DNA of 28,055 nt from Microcaldota archaeon. Its GTDB lineage: Archaea; Micrarchaeota; Micrarchaeia; Micrarchaeales; CABMGC01. Below the pieces are notes generated by a model. The model made no database searches and was not told the origin of the DNA. It saw nothing but the letters and a program-made list of their open reading frames with translations. The position numbers were made by a program, and so were the translations under genes. The stretch spans positions 1-28,055 of the forward strand of contig JAJZLO010000021.1 in the NCBI GenBank assembly GCA_021803405.1, written 5' to 3'. Below are positions 13,571-22,437 of the stretch, piece after piece (the stretch's first letter is position 1; each line of letters begins with the position of its first letter).

Positions 13571-14920
13571 ATGACGTTAGTTAATTTTAAAAATTTTGAA
13601 ACAAAGGATATTGAATTAAAAGTAGACAAAGCAATAGCAAGCAATTCAAGGCATGAAGTGATTAAATTAATAAAAGAAAACGAGTATGCTGGAATATACA
13701 TACTTTCTAATGAAGCTATTGCAAGGAAAATATCTGATAAAACCTTTATGAGCACCTATGCTCATGAAGCCGTAAGATTAAGAAAATCCTGTGCTGCCTT
13801 TGCAATGAGCAATTACTCAATATGGTTAATATCAGATAATACTGGTTGGAGTGTAGGGCATGAAGCCGTCCGTTCTCATTTCGATATAGCTACTCAGTGT
13901 TTAAATCATAAAGATAAGCGTTTTTTGATAATTCCTGACGATAAGAATGTAATAATAGCAAAAACTATATTTCAAACTTACTCCTCTCAACTTTCTGAAA
14001 AAGATCTTAAATATCTGCATGATGTTATATCAAGTCAAAAAATATCAACTCCTATTTTGAACCAACCAATATCTCAAGATTTTAGCGAAGTGGTATTAGA
14101 ACCTAATGCAGACCCAAGTATTTCAGTAACAGATTTAGAAGATCTAAAAGGTTCTGTTCGTAATCAAGTACCTACTACCTCAACTTCGCATAATATTGCT
14201 TCAGATAGTAAAGATGACCTAGAGAAGTTAGAAATTAACTCTTTAATTATCGATATGGTTAAAAAAGGGAAAGTAGATGAACTTCAAAATATGCTTAAGT
14301 CAGATAATCTATTTGCAAGCTATATAATATCCAATAAAATAGGATTGAATATTGCCATAACTCCAGAAGGGCATACTATTGCTCATTATCTTGCTGGGAT
14401 TAATGAAGAGTACGCATTAAGATTATTAGAAGACCAACAAATAGCAACTATATCAACGACTAATAAATATTGGTCGGTATGTCATGAAGCTGTTCTTCAT
14501 CATAAAGCTGCTGCTCATTACGCAATGAACTCTGAAAACAACTTATGGGAGATATCTGATTATAAAGGAAGATCTGTTGGACATGTAGCAGTCAGGCATC
14601 ATAAAGATATAGCAATATTAGCTATAACCTCTAAAAACGCAAAGAAATTGCTTTTAGTTGAGGATGATGCTGAAAATACTATTGCACATGTAGGCACTTA
14701 CTGGTCGGAGTTTGCGTTATTAACTTTAAATGAATATGAAATATACAAGCTTATTGATTTATCTGGAAAAATGGTTGCAAAAGAAGCTGTAAGACAACAT
14801 TTTTCAAGTGCAAGAAAGGTATTAGAAAACCCTCAAAAATACGTCTCTGAATTGGGTATTGCTCAAGGTAATCTGCTGATATCCCTTGCAAAAAGCAAAT
14901 TATCAGAACTTAAAAAATGA
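13571..14920 (+). CDS. HEAV-repeat (ankyrin-like) protein, long, two repeat blocks
   Basis: This 449-aa protein is made of about eight copies of the roughly 32-residue repeat in two blocks. Block 1 (about 35-140) contains YAHEAVRLRK and SDNTGWSVGHEAVRSH. Then comes a disordered Ser/Thr/Asp-rich linker (about 150-225). Block 2 (about 230-430) contains EGHTIAHYLAG, YWSVCHEAVLHH, SDYKGRSVGHVAVRHH, AENTIAHVG and LSGKMVAKEAVRQH. A consensus is S-D-x-x-G-x-S-V-x-H-E-A-V-R-x-H-x-x-x-A-x-x-A-M. It resembles ankyrin but with HEAV in place of the LHxAA core. No catalytic motif, signal peptide or transmembrane segment is visible, so a cytoplasmic protein-binding scaffold is the most I would infer. It probably shares a transcript with the short relative upstream. 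Confidence 0.72.
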   Translation: MTLVNFKNFETKDIELKVDKAIASNSRHEVIKLIKENEYAGIYILSNEAIARKISDKTFMSTYAHEAVRLRKSCAAFAMSNYSIWLISDNTGWSVGHEAVRSHFDIATQCLNHKDKRFLIIPDDKNVIIAKTIFQTYSSQLSEKDLKYLHDVISSQKISTPILNQPISQDFSEVVLEPNADPSISVTDLEDLKGSVRNQVPTTSTSHNIASDSKDDLEKLEINSLIIDMVKKGKVDELQNMLKSDNLFASYIISNKIGLNIAITPEGHTIAHYLAGINEEYALRLLEDQQIATISTTNKYWSVCHEAVLHHKAAAHYAMNSENNLWEISDYKGRSVGHVAVRHHKDIAILAITSKNAKKLLLVEDDAENTIAHVGTYWSEFALLTLNEYEIYKLIDLSGKMVAKEAVRQHFSSARKVLENPQKYVSELGIAQGNLLISLAKSKLSELKK

Positions 14921-15023
14921 TAATTATACTCTGCTAATTTTAATTGTAAGGTTAGAAAAATCTACTTGGAGTTTTTTAACATGTAAAAATATAATATTTA
15001 TTATAATAACTCCTATATTTTTA

Positions 15024-15094
15024 AGCCAGGAGAGGGAATCGAACCCCCCTATTCCGCTCTGCAGGCGGACGCATAGCCTATCTGCCATCCTGGC
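15024..15094 (-). tRNA. tRNA-Cys (GCA)
   Basis: The minus strand gives a complete 71-nt cloverleaf. The acceptor GCCAGGA pairs with TCCTGGC and the discriminator is T, as is typical of tRNA-Cys. The anticodon stem TCCGC/GCGGA holds the loop CTGCAGA with anticodon GCA, and the T arm is GGGGG-TTCGATT-CCCTC. The D stem is short (GCA/TGC). There is no intron and CCA is not encoded. It is divergent from the CBS-domain gene. Confidence 0.92.
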
Positions 15095-15160
15095 CCAGTA
15101 AAAACTTTAAAATTGGGCAATACATTAAATTATGTATTTTTTAGATAGGTATTTAAAGTA

Positions 15161-15178
15161 TAAATATCTAGATATTTA
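15161..15178. promoter_or_regulatory. 18-bp perfect palindrome at the CBS-gene promoter
   Basis: TAAATATCTAGATATTTA reads the same on both strands over 18 bases. It overlaps or directly follows the TATA-like runs (TATTTAAAG near 15149-15157 and TATAAATAT at 15159-15167) and ends 12 bases before the ATG at 15191. A dimeric repressor bound here would block transcription of the CBS-domain gene. A GGTG ribosome-binding site follows at 15182-15185. Confidence 0.5.
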
Positions 15179-15190
15179 AATGGTGTATAA

Positions 15191-16318
15191 ATGAGACCGG
15201 CATTTGAAACGATACCTAGAGACTTTATATCGAAGACTTACTTTTTTGAACATACAGCTCCTTTAACAGAAGCTATACCAAAAATATCGCAATATGGAGC
15301 TATAGTAATAATGAAAAATAAAGAGTATTACGGTATAGTCGATGATAGATCCATAGCTAGAGGAAATGTAAAAATAAATAAAAGCAATAAGGTGGGTTCT
15401 TTTACTGTAAAGGTTCCTTATTTAGAGGATCAAACAAGCATAGAAAAGGCAATCTCTATTTTTTATTCGTCTCAAGCTAAAGCACTGCCTTATATAGAAA
15501 ATAATAAAGTGTTAGGAGTAATTAAGCGTGAAACTATACTTAAAGCCATACTCTCACTACATCTTATATCAAAGCTTAAGACTGCGGATATAATGTCAAC
15601 TCCAGTAGTTGCAATAAACTCTGATGCATCTATAGCAAGCGCAAAGGTGTTTATGCAAAAAAACAGAATAAACAGGCTTGTAGTGTCCTCTAATGGAACT
15701 CTTAATGGCATTCTCACTTATAAAGACATACTTAAAAATTCAACAACTCTTTCAGCAAGGTCCGAAAAGCCAGGCAATCGTTATACCAAAACCTCAACGG
15801 TAGACACAGTAGCATCTTCAAATCCATTTACTATTAATTATAATGAAAGCGTAGACGATGCCATACGCAGCATGATAGAAAACAACATCTCCTCATTACT
15901 TGTAAAAAGAAGCAATAAAGTTGTAGGGGTTTTGACAATACGTGATATATTAGAATCAATAGCTAAAAATGTTAATGTATCCTCAAGCAATATACTTATT
16001 TCAGGTCTTGATGATTATACAAAAGAGTATGAGTCTGAGATAAGAACAGAGCTGGAGAAATTTAACGATAAGATACAAAGGTTCCATAAAATCACCGTAG
16101 AAAACGTATCGCTAAACGTTAAAAGGCACAAAAGCAAAAATTATGAAATGCATATGAGAGTATGGATGGGAAAGAGGGGCATAATCTCCCACGGTGCGAC
16201 AGGATACTCATTAGAAAAAACTCTTGCCGATTTAATAAAGAACGTTTATGATTCTATAAAACAGAAAAAAGAAGCCGTATATATGAAAAAAGGTATGGGA
16301 GAAAAGTATGAAGAATAA
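15191..16318 (+). CDS. Four-CBS-domain protein with HPF-like C-terminal domain
   Basis: This 375-aa cytoplasmic protein has four CBS modules (about 12-60, 70-123, 131-186, 203-258), recognisable by repeats of the type VLGVIKRETIL, LNGILTYKDIL and VVGVLTIRDIL. CBS pairs usually bind adenine nucleotides and sense energy state. Residues about 262-362 look like the ribosome hibernation-promoting (HPF/RaiA) fold: a beta strand-rich part (ITVENVSLNVKR, YEMHMRVWMG) followed by a helix (SLEKTLADLIKNVYDSI) and a basic Lys-rich end. I infer an energy-responsive factor that may bind ribosomes; the HPF assignment is by pattern only. GGTG at 15182-15185 supports the ATG. The 3' end overlaps the next gene by 11 bases, so it may share a transcript with the pilin-like genes although its role differs. 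Confidence 0.8.
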   Translation: MRPAFETIPRDFISKTYFFEHTAPLTEAIPKISQYGAIVIMKNKEYYGIVDDRSIARGNVKINKSNKVGSFTVKVPYLEDQTSIEKAISIFYSSQAKALPYIENNKVLGVIKRETILKAILSLHLISKLKTADIMSTPVVAINSDASIASAKVFMQKNRINRLVVSSNGTLNGILTYKDILKNSTTLSARSEKPGNRYTKTSTVDTVASSNPFTINYNESVDDAIRSMIENNISSLLVKRSNKVVGVLTIRDILESIAKNVNVSSSNILISGLDDYTKEYESEIRTELEKFNDKIQRFHKITVENVSLNVKRHKSKNYEMHMRVWMGKRGIISHGATGYSLEKTLADLIKNVYDSIKQKKEAVYMKKGMGEKYEE

Positions 16319-16784
16319 TAAAAGAATTTTAAAAGGGCAGTCAAGCTTTGAACTTCTTGTTACATTATCTATAGGTCTTGCCATACTGCTTCCGATAGTT
16401 ATAATCGCATTCATACAACTTTCTAACGCAAATGTATCAATAAGCTCGATACAATCACAACAAGCTGCGTCAAAGCTTGCAAGTGTCGCATCTACTGTTG
16501 CTAGCGAAGGTCCTCCAGCAAAACAACTTGTTCAAATTACGGTGCCTCCAAATGTTGAAAATATTTACGTAGGTACTGAGAGTGGTGGCATAGGTCATGC
16601 AGTTATTTTTGTTGTAAGAGCATCTAATGGTCCAAGCTATATAACTGAGTATACTCCTGCAAACATAAGTGGCAATCTAGGAGGTATAGTAAATCAAGGG
16701 ACATATCTTGTAAATATGACTGCAGAAGGCAGTTGCCCAACAAATCCAGCTTTAGGATGTGTGTATCTCTCCCCAGTTATATAA
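16308..16784 (+). CDS. Pilin-like protein with class III signal peptide
   Basis: This 158-aa protein starts with a basic leader NKRILKG followed by QSSFELLVTLSIGLAILLP, an archaeal class III prepilin signal (cleavage between G and Q, Glu at +5) and a hydrophobic helix. After that come an Ala/Ser/Gln-rich amphipathic stretch and a beta-rich domain with a likely disulphide near the C-terminus (two Cys about ten residues apart, in SCPTNPALGC). Once processed by a prepilin peptidase it could be the main pilus subunit, being the smallest of the set. The ribosome-binding site GGGAG (16297-16301) lies inside the end of the CBS gene, and the two genes overlap by 11 bases. Two more pilin-like genes follow on the same strand. 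Confidence 0.82.
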   Translation: MKNNKRILKGQSSFELLVTLSIGLAILLPIVIIAFIQLSNANVSISSIQSQQAASKLASVASTVASEGPPAKQLVQITVPPNVENIYVGTESGGIGHAVIFVVRASNGPSYITEYTPANISGNLGGIVNQGTYLVNMTAEGSCPTNPALGCVYLSPVI

Positions 16785-16811
16785 AAATCGAATTGAAATT
16801 GAATTGATAAA

Positions 16812-19478
16812 ATGAAACTGCAAATAGCATTGGAATTTATAATACTCTTTGCTTTTCTAATGGTTATTTTCTTATTTATGTTTGCGTTAATAACAATACA
16901 AAGGGGCAATGTTGCAAATCAACAAAGTTTTTCAGAGGTTCAACTACTTGCACAAAACATAGCACAGCAAATAGATTTAGCAATATCTGCTGGAAACGGC
17001 TATAACTCAAATATCTCTCTTTATAGTAACATAGCGGTTCCAATATATGCTGTTAATATAACTCCGAGCGGTGTTGTTGCAGTATCATCAAAAGTAAACA
17101 CGCAGATAATTACCGCAATTGCATATACAGATGCAAACAACATTTTAGAACCATCTTATCTTAGTAATAACACACTTTCAATACAAAATTACTTTGGAGA
17201 GTTATGTATAGACGAGCCGTGCTATCATATGGGGAATACACCTTTTCATCTTTCACTGCTTTCAACACCTTCATCAAAACAAGGTAAAACAGGATATCTC
17301 ATAAAAAGCATATCTACTAACATTACTGGATTTCCATCTCAAAACTCTTTGATAGGTTTTTCATCAACTCTTGGTAACTTCAGCAAATATCAGTTTTCAT
17401 CAAATATTACAAATTCTTCCGGACTATCTAATGTATTTATCTCAAAGACATCAAAAACAGGCAGTGCGATAATAAAAGCTACGGGCTTTCAAGGAAGTAT
17501 TGGGATTATTAAAAATTTGTCCATGTGGTTTCCATTGAATCTAGGTTATGGCAATAAGACATACGATCTCAGTGGTTATAATGCAATTGGTAGTGCTACA
17601 AATGTTTCTTGGAGCTTCCCAGATTACTTTACTGATTTTTCAGGTACCGGTTATTTAACTATAAGTTCATTCCAAATACCACAAACCTTTAGTTTATCTT
17701 TATGGGTTAAACCTGCTATTTACTCTCAAATGGGGATACTTGGACAAAAAGGTGTTTCTTCAGGAACATTTTCTTTGGAAACTTACCAAACAGGTTCTAA
17801 AAATACCTACGCGGTCTCGGTAAATGGCTTTGGCACAATCCTATTTGGCGCATACACTCCTAATCTATGGAATTTTTTAACACTAACTTATAACTCCATT
17901 ACAGAAAATTTCAGCGTATATGAAAACGGTTTACTGTTGTCATCCACAATAGAGCCCGAATCCATTGCCGCATCATTGCCCTTTTACATAGGAGCTTCTC
18001 CATCGGTACAAACGACAGCTCAAAATACTATGTTCGATGGCTTAATCTCTAATGTGCAGGTATACTCCTCTTATCTATCGCAAAATACTATTTTGCAAAT
18101 GTATGGCCTAGGTATTAGTGCACCTCCAGTAACATCAAATAATATACTGTGGTTGCCATTAAATGGCAATTTTAATAATTATGCCCAATCATCTTACAGT
18201 ACTGGAAGTTATGGGTATATTTCAAATATTCAAGACGGTCTTAATGTCACCAATGAAAATGCAACATCATATCTTGCAGCGTATTTTGATGGTTCAAATT
18301 CAGAAGATGTCCTTTCTACCCCTTCAAATCAACTTTTACAATCAGGCTACACAACTCCATTGTCAATAAGTATGTGGTTTATGCTTGGAAATTATCAGGC
18401 AACACAACCTTTGATCTCAACCGATTCCAACTGCGGTTACTCGATTTCAATATTAACCCAGAATACAATCTCCTTATCTGATAATTGCGGGGATACCTTT
18501 AATGTAAACGTTCCGCTCATTCAAAAAAAATGGTATAATCTAATAGTAACCGTGTTAAGCAATCCTAGCGGCTTAAATCCAATTATAAATTATTATCTCG
18601 ATGGTCAATTAATATATTCGAGTGTTTCATCTGCATGGAGTGATACCGCTTCGTGGCCCTCATTAGTTATTGGTTCATCTGGCCAAGGAGTATACTTTGA
18701 TGGCAGCATCTCAAATATACAAATATACAACACTACTCTATCAAACTCTTCAGCATATGGTATCTACTCTAAAGGAGAACCATCGATACCAAATACTGCC
18801 AACATGATTTCATGGTTTCCATTAGATGGAAATCAATCTGATCTATCTTCAAATCAAGGGCATTCTTCTTCTTCTAATATACTGTATGTACCGTACATAT
18901 TTAGAAATACGCCTTTATCGGTTTCAATAAATAGTTATGGCCTTACATTTGGTAGTAACGGTAATATCTTTGGCTCTTCAAATACAGCTATAAGTACAAA
19001 TAGTTTTTCTACTGCAGCATGGATATATGCATATCCTTCAAAAAAACCAGTTGAGCTAATAAATAAATACTCTTCTAATGGAGGAGCATCTTCAATATAT
19101 CTTTCTTTAAATAATATGAGCAGCAATTCTAATTCACTAATGTTTAATTTATCAATAATAAACTCCGGTAGTCAGTATGGATTAATAAGTGGGACGATAA
19201 AGCCTTATGTGTGGTATTATGTTGCCGGTACTTATAATGGAACGGATATGACCACATATATAGATGGGATAAAATCAGGTAGTTATCCATTTTCAGGAAC
19301 CCTTTCAAATACTATAACCTCTTTTAATATTGGAGGTTATACAAACAACATAAATGGTTTTGAAGGTTCAATTGCCGATGTATCATTATATAAAACAGCA
19401 CTTAATGGGTCTCAGCTCTCCTTATTATATAAATTAGGTTTGCCCGTCACCTCAAGCATCTCGGTGCCTCTTAGTTGA
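16812..19478 (+). CDS. Giant pilin-like protein with three LamG/ConA-like lectin domains
   Basis: The 888-aa product begins KLQIALEFIILFAFLMVIFL, a class III-like prepilin signal with Glu in place and an almost absent leader, then a pilin-type amphipathic helix (about 30-60). After a beta-rich region come three LamG-3-like (concanavalin A-like) modules at about 236-440, 443-660 and 664-885. Each opens with a W-x-P-L motif (MWFPLNL, LWLPLNG, SWFPLDG) and contains the typical pieces FSLSLWV, FDGSISNIQIYN and YNGTDMTTYIDG. Such folds bind carbohydrates or proteins on other cells. A protein with a pilin N-terminus and a large lectin head fits a tip adhesin or minor subunit. Many Asn-x-Ser/Thr sites suggest glycosylation. 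It lies 27 bases after the small pilin gene and 4 bases before the next pilin-like gene. Confidence 0.87.
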   Translation: MKLQIALEFIILFAFLMVIFLFMFALITIQRGNVANQQSFSEVQLLAQNIAQQIDLAISAGNGYNSNISLYSNIAVPIYAVNITPSGVVAVSSKVNTQIITAIAYTDANNILEPSYLSNNTLSIQNYFGELCIDEPCYHMGNTPFHLSLLSTPSSKQGKTGYLIKSISTNITGFPSQNSLIGFSSTLGNFSKYQFSSNITNSSGLSNVFISKTSKTGSAIIKATGFQGSIGIIKNLSMWFPLNLGYGNKTYDLSGYNAIGSATNVSWSFPDYFTDFSGTGYLTISSFQIPQTFSLSLWVKPAIYSQMGILGQKGVSSGTFSLETYQTGSKNTYAVSVNGFGTILFGAYTPNLWNFLTLTYNSITENFSVYENGLLLSSTIEPESIAASLPFYIGASPSVQTTAQNTMFDGLISNVQVYSSYLSQNTILQMYGLGISAPPVTSNNILWLPLNGNFNNYAQSSYSTGSYGYISNIQDGLNVTNENATSYLAAYFDGSNSEDVLSTPSNQLLQSGYTTPLSISMWFMLGNYQATQPLISTDSNCGYSISILTQNTISLSDNCGDTFNVNVPLIQKKWYNLIVTVLSNPSGLNPIINYYLDGQLIYSSVSSAWSDTASWPSLVIGSSGQGVYFDGSISNIQIYNTTLSNSSAYGIYSKGEPSIPNTANMISWFPLDGNQSDLSSNQGHSSSSNILYVPYIFRNTPLSVSINSYGLTFGSNGNIFGSSNTAISTNSFSTAAWIYAYPSKKPVELINKYSSNGGASSIYLSLNNMSSNSNSLMFNLSIINSGSQYGLISGTIKPYVWYYVAGTYNGTDMTTYIDGIKSGSYPFSGTLSNTITSFNIGGYTNNINGFEGSIADVSLYKTALNGSQLSLLYKLGLPVTSSISVPLS

Positions 19479-19482
19479 TTTT

Positions 19483-20016
19483 ATGAAAGCACAATTTTGG
19501 TCATTTGACATGGTTTTCGGGATAGTATTATTTGTTTTTGGATTATTGATACTAACCTATTCATGGATTACAATAAGCAATAACTATTCCTCTACATCAT
19601 CAAATAATGCAGGAATAATGCAATCAGAGCTTACTCAATTAAACTCGATATTATTTTTTGAAGGCACTCCAAGCAACTGGAACTCTGTCATAAACGTTTC
19701 AAATCCCAACACGTGGTCTGGAATTTCAATAGGGGTAGGGACCGGAAGTTCTGGCATATCGATATCAGAAAAAAAACTACTTGCGCTTCTTGCAATGTCA
19801 AATACTAATTATCAGTTGACCAAAGAAGAGCTAGGTGTTGCTTATGATTATTATATAAATATAACTACGACTACTTACAGCATAGCCATAGGAAAAAATC
19901 CTGAAAAGTTTAACGCAACATCAATAAATGTTTTAAGAGAGCCAATTTTAATAAATGGAAATCCTGCGCAGGCGCAGATAATAATCTGGACAAACACTAC
20001 CTTTGGAATAGTATAG
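19483..20016 (+). CDS. Small pilin-like (minor pseudopilin) protein
   Basis: This 177-aa protein has the N-terminus KAQFWSFDMVFGIVLFVFGL, which resembles archaeal class III-type pseudopilins in which an acidic residue (Asp here) replaces the Glu of the Q-x-S-x-E pattern. One hydrophobic helix (about 10-30) is followed by a small soluble domain with several sequons. It starts four bases after the LamG protein stop, so the three pilin-like genes form one transcription unit. It may help initiate the fibre or connect the LamG subunit. It is the last plus-strand gene before the convergent pilus-assembly operon. Confidence 0.75.
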   Translation: MKAQFWSFDMVFGIVLFVFGLLILTYSWITISNNYSSTSSNNAGIMQSELTQLNSILFFEGTPSNWNSVINVSNPNTWSGISIGVGTGSSGISISEKKLLALLAMSNTNYQLTKEELGVAYDYYINITTTTYSIAIGKNPEKFNATSINVLREPILINGNPAQAQIIIWTNTTFGIV

Positions 20017-20337
20017 CTATATTTACAATGGCATTTATGTTTTATTTATTTATTTATAATTTTTTCTGGTAGCTAATAAAAAAACATAAGAGAAAAAGCA
20101 AAAGCATTATACAATTTCCACTAAACATGTCTTCTTAATATGTAGGTTTGTTATTTTACAAAAAAACATAGCAGAAATCTCTATGCGCTCCTTTAAAAAG
20201 TTTAATATCTTTTTTAGAGGTTGATTGTAGTTAATCCCACTTCTCTTTTATATCGTTGTTTTTATTTGCTAGTTATACAAATTTGCCTAAAGCCTAAAAG
20301 AGTGTTTGCTAGATGTTATGTTATATACTATTATGTA
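20017..20337. other. Convergent intergenic region, no gene seen
   Basis: These 321 bases separate the pilin-like genes from the oppositely directed assembly operon. I see no convincing ORF, tRNA or box C/D RNA. There are several T and A runs, an imperfect hairpin (about 20187-20220, inner stem AAAAAG/CTTTTT), and short direct repeats (AAAAAAACATA near 20085 and 20162; TTTGCTAG near 20268 and 20305). The T-rich runs on both strands are consistent with bidirectional termination. Confidence 0.5.
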
Positions 20338-21345
20338 CTATCCTGTAGCTCCTATAGTGCTAAACATTCCTCCTAATACTAATGATACTATGAAGAATAT
20401 TGCAAGTCCCATAACAATAAAAACAGGAAGGTACTTTAGCCCTTTTATAGCCGCTCCGCTAGATATTGCCGAAACTATGAATGCACTTATGCCGCTTATT
20501 AGCACAATAGCAATAATTGAGAACAAGTTATACTCTGAAGGTTGGATTGTAGGCGGATGCGGTTTAAGGAATGATACACTGCTTACCTGACTTATTGAGC
20601 TTAGTCCATTAGGATTTTGTTGAAGTATTCCGCTCCATATTGTATCTGTAATACTTATCATTTTGTTGGTAAGTGCGTATAAGACTGGGGCTCCTATTAC
20701 TGCTGCAAATACTATAAATATCGTATACATGAATAACTGACTGCCTATTTCTTTTTGTATTATCTGCTGGTTTCTTAGATCCTTTGATAACTGGTTTAAT
20801 ATATCCGCCATACCTCCTCCATACCTTAACGCTTCTGTCATCATTCTTGCGGTTCTTTTAAGCTGAAGAGATCTGTATCTTTTTGACAAATTTATAAGTG
20901 CATTTGCCATAGTCTCTCCAGAATAAAGCTGTTTTGCCATAAGCATTATGTCATCTTTAAAGTACTTAAAATCTGGACGTGCTGCAGAAATTAATGCCTT
21001 ATCAAGTGAAACTCCGCTTCTCATGTTTGCCGATGTTATCTGCAAATAATCAGGAAGTATATCTTCAATAAAACTCCTTCTTTTATCTATGATATACTCT
21101 AAAATAGCATATAAGCTGAACTCAAAGATTCCTGCAACTCCTATTCCTATTATTGCAGATATTCCTGGACTATAATTTTCTATTAACAAACTAAAAAACG
21201 ATACACCTATTAATATAGCAAAGCCTCCAAGAATTGCTATCTCGAAGAATGTATTTACAGAGATCTTAAGTCCTGAAAGGTCAAGTTCATCAGACACGAA
21301 ACGTACCAGACTTCTTGATACAAGCCTTTCAAAGTTTATTGCCAT
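20338..21345 (-). CDS. Type IV pilus assembly platform protein, TadC/PilC-like (second of two)
   Basis: This 335-aa polytopic membrane protein is of the T2SSF type. It has two N-terminal helices (about 33-85), then the conserved cytoplasmic helical domain with LPDYLQITSANMRSGVSLDKAL (about 115-136) and ALRYGGGMADILNQL, then three or more C-terminal helices ending in a Gly-rich tail. Such proteins form the inner-membrane base that the ATPase acts on to add pilins. It lies eight bases downstream of a second T2SSF protein. Archaeal pili and Tad systems often use such a pair. It ends the operon. Confidence 0.88.
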   Translation of the reverse strand: MAINFERLVSRSLVRFVSDELDLSGLKISVNTFFEIAILGGFAILIGVSFFSLLIENYSPGISAIIGIGVAGIFEFSLYAILEYIIDKRRSFIEDILPDYLQITSANMRSGVSLDKALISAARPDFKYFKDDIMLMAKQLYSGETMANALINLSKRYRSLQLKRTARMMTEALRYGGGMADILNQLSKDLRNQQIIQKEIGSQLFMYTIFIVFAAVIGAPVLYALTNKMISITDTIWSGILQQNPNGLSSISQVSSVSFLKPHPPTIQPSEYNLFSIIAIVLISGISAFIVSAISSGAAIKGLKYLPVFIVMGLAIFFIVSLVLGGMFSTIGATG

Positions 21346-21353
21346 ATTTTCAT

Positions 21354-22418
21354 CTACATACTAAATGAAGGTCTAGAGCTCTTTATAAGATTAAGGAATA
21401 CTACTTGTATACCTACTATAAAGACCAATACAAGTATTAATGTTGTTGTATCTATAGTAACTAAACTTATAAATGTAGTCATTATTGCGGCTACTGCTAT
21501 TCCCATGCTAGGGAATATTACTCCAAAAATCATGTAAAACATAGCCAACGCGTTAAGCCTTTGACCATATCTTCTTAATTCTATAACTCTTTCCTGCATT
21601 ATATCATCTATAACCCCCTGCAAAGAGGTAGTGATATCTGCGCCTACCTTTATGCTTATGCTCGCTTGAAGCATTATTCTTTTAAAGGTTTTAGAGTAGC
21701 TTTTTTCGCTAACTTCATCTATTGCCTGCTCTACTGGCATTCCTAATTGAACTAAAGAAACTATCTTGCTAAACTCGTTGCTAGCCCATCCATATCCTGT
21801 ACTTATTGAGGTCATAGCATTAAACAAAGGCATACCTGACCTCATGCTTATTACCATATCTCTTGTAGCGAATAGTATATCCTTATCTATTTCCTTTCCA
21901 AGCTTTCTTCCTCTAGTTATAGGATAATTGATGAAGTTGTTGAATAGCATATTGTATACTGCTATGAGTGAAACAAGGCTTATTACAATTACTGCCAGTA
22001 TGCTTAAATTTAATTTATAAAGAATAGCTCCAACCAAAATCGAAACTACTACAGATATAATTATAGAAAACATAATCATTCTTTTAATAAAATCATAAGT
22101 GTTGCTTTTTACACCAGAATCTCTAAGTGCGCTCTCCAACCCTTTTTTGCTTATCATTATCCTTGTTATGTATTTGCTTTTGTGGTCATTATCTGTAGTC
22201 CTATTTGTTTTTTTCTGTTGTGTAGTTGGTTCATTATTTTTAGGTTTCTGTTCTTTTGGAACTTCATTGTTTTTTACTGGTTTTTGATTTTGATATATCG
22301 GTTTTGATTTTATCTTTATAAAAAGAAACTTCTTGCTTTTAGTAAAGCCAACCGGTTGCCCAGTTTTTGTGGCGTCAAGTTCCTGCCCTACAGCATTTAT
22401 GTTATTTTCATCAGGCAT
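21354..22418 (-). CDS. Type IV pilus assembly platform protein, TadC/TadB-like (first of two)
   Basis: This 354-aa protein has a long hydrophilic, Lys/Asn/Gln-rich N-terminus (about 1-110) that is unusual for the family, then two helices (about 113-160), the cytoplasmic T2SSF helical domain with ATRDMVISMRSGMPLFNAM and KVGADITTSLQGVIDDI, and two C-terminal helices. It presumably pairs with the following T2SSF protein to form the pilus base in the membrane. The low-complexity N-terminal extension could bind the ATPase or the helical protein encoded just upstream. The upstream gene ends 19 bases before its ATG. Confidence 0.87.
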   Translation of the reverse strand: MPDENNINAVGQELDATKTGQPVGFTKSKKFLFIKIKSKPIYQNQKPVKNNEVPKEQKPKNNEPTTQQKKTNRTTDNDHKSKYITRIMISKKGLESALRDSGVKSNTYDFIKRMIMFSIIISVVVSILVGAILYKLNLSILAVIVISLVSLIAVYNMLFNNFINYPITRGRKLGKEIDKDILFATRDMVISMRSGMPLFNAMTSISTGYGWASNEFSKIVSLVQLGMPVEQAIDEVSEKSYSKTFKRIMLQASISIKVGADITTSLQGVIDDIMQERVIELRRYGQRLNALAMFYMIFGVIFPSMGIAVAAIMTTFISLVTIDTTTLILVLVFIVGIQVVFLNLIKSSRPSFSM

Positions 22419-22437
22419 TTAAATCCTCTAAATATTC

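Noticed and set aside
14886..15101. Open frame running from the end of the long HEAV-repeat gene through tRNA-Cys
   Set aside because: It reads antisense through a complete tRNA and has no protein-like features.
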